Shown one piece after another: positions 10,354 to 17,478 of a stretch of 64,000 nt of DNA (position 1 is its first letter; every line of letters starts with the position of its first letter). The position numbers and the translations under genes were made by a program. Location: the NCBI GenBank assembly GCA_963920635.1, contig OY987298.1, forward strand, positions 82,345,454 through 82,409,453. The letters are read 5' to 3'. This DNA is from Pseudeuparius sepicola (lineage: Eukaryota > Arthropoda > Insecta > Coleoptera > Anthribidae). The notes beneath the pieces were generated by a model. The model made no database searches. It was not told where the DNA came from and worked only from the letters and a program-made list of their open reading frames with translations.

Positions 10354-10527
10354 TTAGCTTATAATATTAGCCTCCTTTAATTCATTTACAATACCGGCGA
10401 TTTCGTTGCCATGAGAATTATTTCCGGCGTTTTGGGATGCCACGAGCAGTCTATACCTCTCTATTAATTCGTGTATATCATTCCAGTACACGTATTCTAC
10501 CGGTTTTTTGTTAAAAGGTAAACTCAT
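10354..10527 (-). CDS. Small conserved Polinton ORF, 57 aa
   Basis: The frame is open from ATG 10527, which overlaps the previous gene's stop (ATGA at 10524-10527). The product reads MSLPFNKKPVEYVYWND at its N-terminus, then a helical part with ELIERYRLLVASQNAGN and NEIAGIVNELKEA. The YWND...ASQ.AGN..H.NEI pattern looks familiar from small ORFs or C-terminal domains in arthropod Mavericks. It has no membrane span or Cys cluster. Function is unknown; it is likely co-expressed with the flanking late genes. Confidence 0.6.
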   Translation of the reverse strand: MSLPFNKKPVEYVYWNDIHELIERYRLLVASQNAGNNSHGNEIAGIVNELKEANIIS

Positions 10528-11398
10528 ACTACCACCTCCGATCGAAGTAGTCGACTTTGTACGTTAGGTTTCCTAATAGGTATGGTAGCTGGTCTAAAGA
10601 AAGGTTTAATGATTTGCGTGTACTTGTCACGAGATGTACCCTTCATTCTTCCAGCTGCATCTAGATGGACACCGGTAATATCCAAAATAGCTTTGTAGTT
10701 TTCTCTGTCTTCCTTGTCGCTTTGAGGATCATCGTGAAAAATTAAACTATAGAGCCCTTTTGTATGATGATATCTCCTGTCGTTCTATCAAAAGCGATAA
10801 GTTTGTCTCCTAGATACCATTTTGACTGAGAGGCGGCATAAACTGGACCATAGACCTTGTCAATTATCGGTAATTTGTCAGTGTGTTCTGTGATATAAGG
10901 TCTCGCAATCTCAGGGTACGATTCCATGTATTCTTTGTGAACTTCTGGAGGGTATCTAGATATGTCAACATTGTCACCAAATACCGCGTCGTCATTTGGT
11001 GGACTGGTATCCGTTGAGTACCTCTCGTTATGAAAGAAAGGTAAACGAGCTTTTTCTATGCTTGTTCTCAACGCTTCTAGCTTCCTGTTTAACCTCTCTT
11101 CAATTCCCTCCTCCTCTTTAGATTGATCTATAGCTTCTACGGTATTTTCTTCTTTTTTTGGTTCCAGTTTTAAACTACTAAACAATGAGGCGTTGTTGCT
11201 ATCAATCTTTTCGAGTTCGCGCGTTACCGGCTTAAAAACCTTCTCAAGAGCCTCGTCTTCTTCAAATCTACCCAATTTTAATGCCGTGTATTTTTTTCTG
11301 ATTGATCGGGTAAGTTCCTTGATTTTCTTGATGTTAACGGCATCGTGACAAATAAATGTCTACTGCGAAATTACAGCATTATGTACTTGTCGAATCAT
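10524..11398 (-). pseudogene. Conserved Polinton protein of unknown function, one stop and one frameshift
   Basis: Reading starts at ATG 11398, three bases after the ATPase stop. A TAG lies at 11360-11362, and the frame continues with ELTRSIRKKYTALKLGRFEE, an acidic/helical middle, and YLGDKLIAFDRTTGDIIIQKG. A frameshift near 10745 leads to GLYSLIFHDDPQ and LDITGVHLDAAGR in the next frame, ending at TGA 10524-10526. The beta-rich YLGDK...D-I-I-I-x-K-G followed by GLYSL is a pattern of uncharacterised Polinton proteins. Role unknown. Confidence 0.6.
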
Positions 11399-11401
11399 TT
11401 C

Positions 11402-12039
11402 CTATACCGCCCGCTGTTTAAACCGAAATCTTTGACAATTACGAAAGTGCCATACTGGCACTCTCCAACACTCCTGACACAGCTTTTTAAATTCTTCGTA
11501 GGTTATGTCCGGTGATACGTGCTCGTCGTAGACGTGTTTGAGATTAATTTCGTCTTGTTTATAAAGTACAATCATACAGTTGTCTCGAATAAGTTGTTTG
11601 GGTATTTTTGAGTAAGTCTGGCAAAGGTATGTGGCGTCTATGCCCTTATGTCGACACATAGAGAAATAGTCTCTGTTTTGTTTATCACATGCCACATCGT
11701 CAAAAATAAAAACGGAATTCTCGCGAGCCTCACTCTGATCGATTACGTCATCGTTAGCTGTAAAGGGGTAGTACCCAACGCCTTTGACATTTTCGAGTAC
11801 ATCTTGCAATAACTTGTATTTTGGTTGATATAACGATTTACTATACACGTAAATTTGACCCCGTTTTCGTTAAATATTAAACTGAGAAGAGCGTTCGTCT
11901 TTCCACAGCCGCTGGGCCCGCAGAAAATGGCTCTAATTGAATTTGGTAGCAGTCTGCTATGTTTAGATTTTGTACAGTTCCCGTTTTCATTATCTAAATT
12001 TTCAATTGGAAGTGCTATATGTTTCTGCTGGAAATGCAT
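11402..12039 (-). pseudogene. FtsK/HerA-type genome-packaging ATPase, frameshifted
   Basis: This ATPase would pump the element's DNA into capsids. The start chosen is ATG 12039 (MHFQQKHIALP), because upstream codons are only the GCGTG repeat. The Walker A motif is CGPSGCGKTNALLSL (about 11880-11925). A frameshift near 11850 separates it from the second half, which holds Walker B NSVFIFDDVA (about 11695-11720) and then CRHKGIDATYLCQTYSKIP, typical of Polinton and adeno-like packaging ATPases. The stop is TAG 11402-11404. Total length of about 210 residues fits the family. Confidence 0.9.
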
Positions 12040-12070
12040 TTTAAACACAAACACGATTATCACGTTCAGC

Positions 12071-12078
12071 TTTATAAA
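12071..12078 (-). promoter_or_regulatory. TATA box of the ATPase gene
   Basis: TTTATAAA (self-complementary) lies 32-39 bases upstream of the ATPase ATG on the minus strand, between the coding start and the GCGTG array. This spacing implies a very short leader. Confidence 0.5.
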
Positions 12079-12084
12079 TACGCG

Positions 12085-12250
12085 CGTGGCGTCCGTGCGT
12101 GGCGTGCGTGCGTGGCGCGCGTGGCGTGCGTGCGTGGCGTCCGTGCGTGGCGCGCGTGGCATGCGTGCGTGAAACGTGGCGTGCGAGCGTGGCGCGCGTG
12201 GCGTGCGTGGCGTGTGTGGCCCGCGTAGCGTGCGTGACGAGTGTGGCGTG
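12085..12250. repeat. GCGTGGCGTGCGTGGC simple repeat array
   Basis: About 165 bp consist almost entirely of GTGGC and GTGCGTG units (GCGTG repeated more than 20 times, slightly degenerate). It lies just upstream of the TATA box of the ATPase gene and is far more GC-rich than its surroundings. Frames through it encode only low-complexity peptides. Confidence 0.85.
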
Positions 12251-12371
12251 TCTAATTTGTGAATGAAATAAAAACATTATACTTTAAAATATTTATTTTC
12301 TTAATTGTACAGGGAAAAACAAGTTTTACTATGGTAATGACGTCATGAAAGATAGACTCGCATCTTATTGG

Positions 12372-12860
12372 TCACAATATTTCGACACACCTTACTGTCA
12401 CAATATTTCGACACACCGGCATTTGTCTATTGAATGCGAAATTTATACAAAATACTAGATGTCCACAGGGTACTAACAAAATTTCTATATTATTCTCATA
12501 GCAGATTTTACATAAAAAGTTACATTTATTCTCAATTATCAAAGACTTTTGGGCAAAATTATCATCTTCCAGCAGTGCATTCGGGCGAATTACTACCATA
12601 ACTTTAGACTGAATATCTTCTGTAGTATCACCGCCGTTGATTATGAAAGGACAGTTGGAACTCCATCTTGTATGATCTTGTAGGGGTTCGTCCTCGGCTT
12701 CCAATCGATGACCTTCAATGAAACAGTAAGGACACTGAACAACGTCTTCAAAATTTGTATAAAAGAATCCAGCTTCTGACAGCTTCTTTGGTGAAATCAC
12801 AGAGTTATACGACCATTTTTCAAAAGATTTGAGTCTATTATTTAGCTTTCGATAATCCAT
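12372..12860 (-). CDS. iap: Inhibitor-of-apoptosis protein (BIR + degraded RING), 162 aa
   Basis: The frame is open from ATG 12860. Residues 9-73 form a BIR domain: RLKSFEKWS, AGFFYTNFEDVVQCPYC, then H63 and C70. All four zinc ligands are in place with canonical spacing (C43, C46, H63, C70: C-x2-C-x16-H-x6-C). Residues 113-162 are a C-terminal RING with CKIC (117/120), PCGH (132/134), C138 and C150, but two expected zinc Cys positions read F141 and M147, so ubiquitin-ligase activity is doubtful. Single-BIR plus RING is the layout of small viral and insect IAPs that block caspases or IAP antagonists. The gene lies inside the Polinton's late block, 6 bp from its upstream neighbour, and is uninterrupted while capsid genes are broken. 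It was probably captured from a host or large DNA virus. Confidence 0.88.
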   Translation of the reverse strand: MDYRKLNNRLKSFEKWSYNSVISPKKLSEAGFFYTNFEDVVQCPYCFIEGHRLEAEDEPLQDHTRWSSNCPFIINGGDTTEDIQSKVMVVIRPNALLEDDNFAQKSLIIENKCNFLCKICYENNIEILLVPCGHLVFCINFAFNRQMPVCRNIVTVRCVEIL

Positions 12861-12866
12861 AGTTCA

Positions 12867-13307
12867 CTACTGTTGATTATTTACTACTTTTTGTGTTATC
12901 CTGATGAGGGATTTCACAATAAGTAAAGACAAACACGCCGATATGTAGTACGCTAGGATAGTAACTGTCGAGAAGCTTGGCATACACTGGTTGGTTTCTA
13001 GCAATTCTTGAGATATGGGCGTGGAATTGAAATTTTCAGTACAGCCGAATGTTTTCCATAGCGTTTCGCTGTAACTGCTATTTTTGAACAATATTCGAAG
13101 CTTATATTCAGTAGTGTTTTTAGGTATCGATATCATCAAAACTACGGATTCTAGATCACTTGACGGTAATAAAGACCGCCATTCCGACGATCGTTTACCA
13201 TTTCCGTCTATACAAATACCAACTTCAGCTATATTGTGGGGTTTATAGATGTAGAAAACGTTGTTAATTATTGCGTATAATATGACATAATCAGATGTTA
13301 GGAGCAT
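12867..13307 (-). CDS. Putative membrane glycoprotein, 146 aa
   Basis: I do not recognise the family. ATG 13307 is chosen because it lies 25 bases from a TATATAAA box; the longer frame has only a TTG. The N-terminus (MLLTSDYVILYAIINNVFYIY) is hydrophobic and could be a weak signal sequence. The middle has three N-glycosylation sequons (NTT, NSS, NST) and a few Cys residues. Residues about 108-130 (TILAYYISACLSLLIVKSLI) form one strong membrane span, followed by a short basic tail. A type I-like surface protein with a small ectodomain is the simplest reading. It ends 6 bp upstream of the IAP gene and is intact. Confidence 0.55.
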   Translation of the reverse strand: MLLTSDYVILYAIINNVFYIYKPHNIAEVGICIDGNGKRSSEWRSLLPSSDLESVVLMISIPKNTTEYKLRILFKNSSYSETLWKTFGCTENFNSTPISQELLETNQCMPSFSTVTILAYYISACLSLLIVKSLIRITQKVVNNQQ

Positions 13308-13331
13308 CTTGTCAGGTGATAAACTAAATGA

Positions 13332-13339
13332 TTTATATA
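13332..13339 (-). promoter_or_regulatory. TATA box before the membrane-protein gene
   Basis: TATATAAA on the minus strand lies 25-32 bases before ATG 13307. It may drive the membrane protein and IAP genes together. Confidence 0.5.
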
Positions 13340-13428
13340 CCTGATATCTCAATTTATCGAAAAATATAGAGGTTTGGGTTTAAAATAAATACAATTAATA
13401 CATTTTTATTACTTATTAATTTTTTACA

Positions 13429-13737
13429 TTACAATACTTTCCTAGATACTACATTCCAGTTTTTAAATCTATTTTTATTAGAAAAAACATAAAATTGCCA
13501 TTTCTCGTCTTCGATGTCCAGTTTTCTAAACATTTCCATCATCTCGTTGCGATGCTCACGCTCTTCGATCATCTTATTAACTTTTTCGATAGTTTTTATG
13601 TGATTTTCAATACGTAAGGTCAACATGTTAGATAAGTTTGTAACCAGCTGTTGGTGACGACTACGATGTTCATCTATGCAAGCCGAGCCATCAACTGAAG
13701 GTAAATTTTGAAAATGTTCTACATTAAATTTCTGACC
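13429..13737 (-). CDS. Small coiled-coil ORF downstream of the capsid gene
   Basis: The frame is open on the minus strand from about 13737. The first ATG is at 13626, giving 65 aa (MLTLRIENHIKTIEKVNKM), rich in Glu, Lys and Met and predicted helical. Upstream in the same frame are HFQNLPSVDGSACIDEHRSR residues without an ATG, and these overlap the capsid gene's 3' end by about 18 bp. The start may have been lost or may be non-canonical. Function unknown. Confidence 0.4.
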   Translation of the reverse strand, partial: GQKFNVEHFQNLPSVDGSACIDEHRSRHQQLVTNLSNMLTLRIENHIKTIEKVNKMIEEREHRNEMMEMFRKLDIEDEKWQFYVFSNKNRFKNWNVVSRKVL

Positions 13738-14895
13738 AGTTCACTTAAAGGCAGATATTCGATAACGGAATCGTGAATTATGACGCAATAGGCTCTTGTA
13801 TTTGCGGGGAAAGCGCTGGTGCTCTCTATGTCCAGTTTAATGTCAACCGTGTTGGTCTTCATCGACTCGTTTTTTCTGGAGCAGTCGACAATAAAGAGGA
13901 CCGCTTTATCTTTGTATTCTTGGTAGCAGTGTAGTTGTTGTAAGCTTCCACGTAATCGTTCTTTTTAAAGTCCAATCGGAGTCGTTCAAACGGGAAGTAT
14001 TCCCCGTTTAATACTAGTCTCACGTCAGATGTATCTATATGATCGAATTTTGTGGGATCATTTTTAGTATTGTCTTTGTAATTAGTTTGAAACCCGACGA
14101 TGACATATCTGGGAGTCTCCAGTGATGCTGTAGTTTTGACCGACCAGATTTCTCTTTGTGCGCTATTTGTAAGACTCGGTAATTCATGAAGCTCCCATCT
14201 GCGAAAAGGAATAATTATTGGTCGGTCCATTTTTATAGATTGTAGTAGATCTAATCTAATCTCGTCATTTGGTTGAATATGCTTAACTTTCAACTCAATG
14301 TTGGTAATCGCCAAGTCTACAGTAAATTCTGTATTTGTATTTGGAGTTTGTTCTAAAAGCAAGCAATTGTTATCATTTCGAGTTCGTACTAGTCTTATGG
14401 TCTGCTTTCCACAGATAGCATGTGGATAATCGTTAAAAATGCCAAATAAATGCTTGAGTGGAACTCGCACGCTGAACGACCCATCATCGTTCACGATTTT
14501 TGATTTATCGGGAAAAGTCCAGCCGGAGTTTACCAAATACTTTTGATCGTTTGGCGAATAACACGAGTAGGCTCTTATTGAACTCACAATTCCGGGATTT
14601 CTCACTACGTCTATTTCACGACCGCAGAGTTCATATGAAGCTGAGTCGAATAAAAATACAGCCCCGTTGTTGGTAAGACTGTAAGTACCGGTACCAGATT
14701 TGTTTGTTATTTTCCCCTTAAAAAAATTGCAGTCTCGTGCATCAACAGCCAAGCATCGCCCTGATTAATTGTTATCTCCACGACGTCGTTATTCATAAAT
14801 GACTTTACGGATAGTAGGTGCGTGTCTCCATTCGTTGAATGGATTCATCGAAATTTGGTTTTTGGTCTACGTCGAAAACCTGGTGTCAGTGACAT
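13719..14895 (-). pseudogene. Polinton major capsid protein (double jelly roll), broken
   Basis: This would be the hexon-like shell protein. The probable start is ATG 14895 (context CACCATG) with an in-frame TGA after about 16 codons. The N-terminal segment MNNDVVEITINQGDAWL (near 14796) leads to a frameshift near 14715. The main open part carries IIPFRRWELHELPSL and EYFPFERLRLDF, typical of Polinton capsids. A second frameshift near 13915 precedes the C-terminal VLFIVDCSRKNESMK, AFPANTRAYCVIIHD and stop TAG 13719-13721. About 390 codons in total is slightly short for the family. It sits between penton and the coiled-coil ORF, as usual in Mavericks. Confidence 0.88.
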
Positions 14896-14954
14896 GGTGG
14901 CCCTGATACTCTAAGAATAAGCGTTCCTCCAAAGTAAGCTCCGCGTTACGATCT

Positions 14955-15595
14955 CTACAACTTAAAGGTGCTGGTGCTAATGGGGTTTGTGAAGTGCCTG
15001 CTTTCTTTTATATGGCTGATACCTGTCGCAAAAAAACCAGAACCATTACGAATTTTTTTCAACTCTAATCTTATAATGATATCCTCTCCTCTAAAATTTA
15101 CCAACTCGGAATTTTGATCGAGTATATTTAAGGTTATGTTGTTGATTTGACGCTTCGTTACGGGCACGTAAAGAAGATTTCTAGGAATCTCGTCTATGGC
15201 GTAACCAGGGTCCGCGCCTATCGCAAATTCGTATATCGTGTGCGTCGGTCGGCTGTTATAATAAGCCCCAGTGGTTATATTGCTATCTATATGCACTGTT
15301 CTAACTTTAACAATGTCAACAGGTAAATCCGAAACGTGCACTTCGCCTGGCTGTAATATACGTTCTGAGAACCCCAAAATTAGGTAGGAATCTCTATTGT
15401 TTTCCTATTATTTTTGTCAATCAAGTAGAATTTGTTTATGCCGGTACCTTTATCGATGTTTGGTATGCTGTTGTAAGAATGGAGCCCAAGAAGGGCTAGA
15501 CCGTATTCGGCACTCGAGTCTAAATAAATTGACGTATCGAAATCGATAGATAGCGTAGATGAAATACCGTGTACAATGAATATCAGCGAAGACAT
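14955..15595 (-). pseudogene. Polinton penton/minor capsid protein, probably internally deleted
   Basis: The start is ATG 15595 (MSSLIFIVHGI), 37 bases after a TATA box. The first part has YLDSSAEYGLALLGLHSYNSIP and ends at a stop near 15380. The second part, in another frame, starts ILGFSERIL and contains VHIDSNITTGAYYNSRPTH, YVPVTKRQINN and VNFRGEDIIIRLELKK, which are signatures of the single-jelly-roll penton. Combined length is about 212 residues. Other family members have roughly 70-80 more residues between IEIPT and LGFSERIL, so a deletion at the junction is likely (inference). A short overlapping frame (ELTLEERLFLEYQ) continues into the capsid start. Confidence 0.8.
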
Positions 15596-15608
15596 GACTT
15601 AATGTTTT

Positions 15609-15990
15609 TCACGTGAAACCACGTCTTTTATAGAGAAACTCCAAACAAAGATGGCCGCAATTAATTTCGTCGGATTTTTTTTTAAGGACTATTATTATAC
15701 GTTATTTTTACACCTTTTCCTAAATATTCAATCAGTTCCGGGGGTGGCTTTAACCCCCCAAAGCTGCCAAAATATTCTACGATGTTACCCTTTTTGTTAT
15801 AAGCTACCCAATGGGTCCCGCTGTTACGCATCAGATCTAAGTTCACGATTGATGACTCGTTTCTATATGGAATAGCTCGTGGGAGGGTGTCCCGCATAAA
15901 GACGCCTCGAAAATATCTTTATTTAAGCTTTTTAGCAAACTTTAGTAAATCTTTATTTGACAGCGGTCTATTGGGTAGCTTCACTGGTAG
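15609..15990 (-). pseudogene. Adenain-like cysteine protease, broken
   Basis: This is the maturation protease of Polinton and adenovirus-type virions. The N-terminal LPNRPLSNKDLLKFAKKLK is followed by an in-frame TAA, then RGVFMRDTLP, SSIVNLD, the catalytic-His segment GTHWVAY and VEYFGSFGG, where the family usually has YFDSFG (the acidic residue is Gly here). A frameshift at the poly-A run near 15680 leads to the catalytic Cys segment NCGHLCLEFLYK and a TGA at 15609-15611. The true start is unclear because no ATG precedes LPVKLPNRP in frame. The penton TATA box lies within its 3' end. Confidence 0.82.
15625..15632 (-). promoter_or_regulatory. TATA box of the penton gene
   Basis: TATAAAAG on the minus strand lies 30-37 bases before ATG 15595 and inside the last codons of the protease gene. 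Confidence 0.6.
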
Positions 15991-16084
15991 TTTTTTTTGC
16001 TGTTTTTTTGAGAAAAAGTCCGAATCCTCCACGGTTATTTTTTCTCATGAAGAGACCTGAACCTTTTTTTCCGATTACTTCCAT
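15968..16084 (-). CDS. Small Gly/Lys/Phe-rich Polinton ORF, 38 aa
   Basis: ATG 16084 overlaps the stop of the upstream PLA2/core gene (TAATG). The peptide contains KKGSGLFMRKNN and GGFGLFLKKTAKK, which matches the short Gly-Leu-Phe-Leu/Lys repeat ORFs seen beside the protease in Mavericks. It is basic and could be a DNA-condensing or virion-core peptide, but there is no direct evidence. It overlaps the protease N-terminal frame. Confidence 0.55.
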   Translation of the reverse strand: MEVIGKKGSGLFMRKNNRGGFGLFLKKTAKKTTSEATQ

Positions 16085-16849
16085 TACTTTGTTATGTCGT
16101 TTTTGTTCCTCCATTTTTTCTGTGCGTTTTTCGCCTCCACTACGGTTCTAGCTATTGCACTAGCTCCTCCGGCTACAGAACCCAGAGCTCCTAAAGCCGC
16201 TAGGAGGGGTAGAAGAAGTAGAAAACCACCAGTTTTTCTCTCAAACGGTATTATCCTAGGAACGCGAATTTTTTTCTTTCCTCCTACTTTTTTGACTGCT
16301 ATGCGAGCGGCACGCAGGGCAGCCATCGACGATTTCTTTAAATTCTTCACTTCGTTAAGCTGGTTGTCGCCAAATGATTTCTTTAAACATTTGGCAACTT
16401 TTTTCACATTTGGCAACTTTTTTCACGATATCTCTTCGAAATGAAATGGATCGTTTTTGTTTCAGGCCCATGCCTAATTTTCGTTTAACCTTCATGGCAG
16501 TGGTGACTAACCAAGTTGAGGCTTTCTCACCAAGTTTTGGGTCTTTTGACTTGACACGTTTCCAAGCACGATTTTCCAACTCCCTATCGGCCTTATGTCG
16601 TTCCTCTAGCGACTTATTTTTTAAATATGAAATATCTTGTATTTTACAAAAAGAGTCGAGTTTATTTATGCCGACGTCACCTGTTTTTTTCTCCAGATGA
16701 GTACCTGGCCCACAAAATTGGTATCCGGGCAAATGTAATTCTATTGGTAGCTTATTGATTACGGTGTTTACTAGACCCTCTCCAAAGAAATTCAACATCG
16801 AACTAACCGTCGCAACATTCATCTGTCTGTTTATATGTTTTTGAGACAT
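16084..16849 (-). pseudogene. PLA2-domain virion protein with C-terminal pX/pVI-like hydrophobic region, frameshifted
   Basis: This is the first gene of the leftward block, ATG 16849. Residues about 28-75 form a parvovirus-VP1u-like phospholipase A2 domain: calcium-loop-like YQFCGPGT, then CKIQDISYL where the catalytic pair should be His-Asp. The His is Gln in this copy. A basic region follows, with SFRRDIVKKVAK. A 19-bp tandem duplication (16389-16426) shifts the frame. The downstream frame carries ELIAALRA-like basic residues and the hydrophobic Gly/Ala segment KTGGFLLLLPLLAALGALGS, similar to membrane-active minor core proteins of adeno-like viruses. The role would be membrane penetration during entry. 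The related copy at 18982 has a single repeat unit and an intact His. Confidence 0.85.
16389..16426. repeat. 19-bp tandem duplication disrupting the PLA2/core gene
   Basis: ATTTGGCAACTTTTTTCAC occurs twice back to back (16389-16407 and 16408-16426). Nineteen is not a multiple of three, and the reading frame changes exactly here. The homologous position near 19370-19390 has a single unit. Confidence 0.92.
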
Positions 16850-17052
16850 CTTGTATTTTATTTAAGCTTAGTTCTATGAGGTCACGTGCTGAAGCTAGGC
16901 CTTTTTGGCTTTTGTCACAACCTCTACACGTTTTTATGATGAAACTATTAAGGTCCTTTTGGTTTTTGTCACACACATACATTTTGAGACACCTTGTATT
17001 CTTAAGTCTACGTCGCGACGGGCGGATTTTTTTTTCAGAATTTGTGACGTCA
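16850..17052. other. Spacer between the PLA2 gene and the right terminal repeat
   Basis: This is non-coding. It holds TTTTTGTCACA-type units that continue the terminal-repeat motif, and TTAAATAAAATAC directly before the PLA2 start on the minus strand, which could act as a TATA-like element. Confidence 0.45.
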
Positions 17053-17472
17053 GAGCGCGAGCGTCAGTTACGCCCTTTCGGCTTTTTGTCACATCTTGAC
17101 GTCAGAGTGTGACATAGGCCAGCGGCGCAATTTTTTGTCACAGACTGACGTCACAACGTGTATCGGCGCATGCGCCTTAGTTTTTTGTCACAGTCTTACG
17201 TCAGAATTTTTTTTGTCACAGTCTGACGTCACGAAAGGGGGCGGGGTCAGTCGCCATTTTTTGTCACAATGTGACGTCACGAAAGTGGAGGGGAAAGGGG
17301 TCCGCCGACATTTTTTTGTCACGATCTGGCGTCACGAAAGTGGAAGGGGGGCTAAGTGGGCGTGGCCTAAGTGGGCGTGGCCTAAGTGGGCGGGGCCTAG
17401 AGGTGGCGGGGGAAAGGGGGCGGGGCCTAGGAGGAAAGTGCAGGGGGTCTCCCAACCGTCCCAATACCTACT
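17053..17472. repeat. Polinton right terminal inverted repeat with TGACGTCA array
   Basis: Inverse of 1727-2141. It contains perfect palindromic TGACGTCA octamers, starting just inside at about 17046 and repeating near 17097, 17146, 17222 and 17271. They are interleaved with TTTTTTGTCACA, then with GTGGGCGTGGCCTAA and GGGGCGGGGCCTA repeats toward the end. TGACGTCA is the consensus site of CREB/ATF proteins. The last bases are CCAATACCTACT. Confidence 0.9.
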
Positions 17473-17478
17473 TACCAG
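17473..17478. repeat. 6-bp target-site duplication TACCAG (right)
   Basis: Identical to 1721-1726. Confidence 0.93.

Larger units (their letters stand above)
1727..17472. mobile_element. Complete Polinton/Maverick (adintovirus-like) element, 15.7 kb
   Basis: Both boundaries are defined: 5'-AGTAGGTAT...ATACCTACT-3', long terminal inverted repeats, and a 6-bp duplication TACCAG. Inside are all hallmark genes: protein-primed family B DNA polymerase, retrovirus-like integrase, FtsK/HerA-type packaging ATPase, adenain-like cysteine protease, double-jelly-roll major capsid protein, and penton. The layout is one rightward polymerase unit on the left and a long leftward block of all other genes. Frameshifts and stops disrupt polymerase, integrase, ATPase, protease, penton, capsid and the PLA2/core gene, so this copy could not make a virion or move by itself. 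The termini and duplication are intact, which suggests inactivation by point decay rather than rearrangement. Confidence 0.95.

Noticed and set aside
12019..12277. Open frames of His/Ala/Thr/Arg repeats
   Set aside because: They are produced by the GCGTG simple repeat in all frames. The ATPase start was therefore placed at 12039.
12372..13307. Idea that the IAP is a functional partner of the host gene DAD1 (defender against cell death) in the same window
   Set aside because: DAD1 is a glycosylation subunit 14 kb away in a separate unit. The shared cell-death naming is coincidental.
13859..14752. Reading the capsid gene as starting at the GTG/TTG-type start of the longest open frame
   Set aside because: N-terminal capsid-like residues continue upstream in another frame to ATG 14895 in a CACCATG context, so the open frame is only the middle of a broken gene.
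16094..16700. Plus-strand ORFs opposite the PLA2/core gene
   Set aside because: They are antisense shadows; the minus strand carries the recognised motifs.
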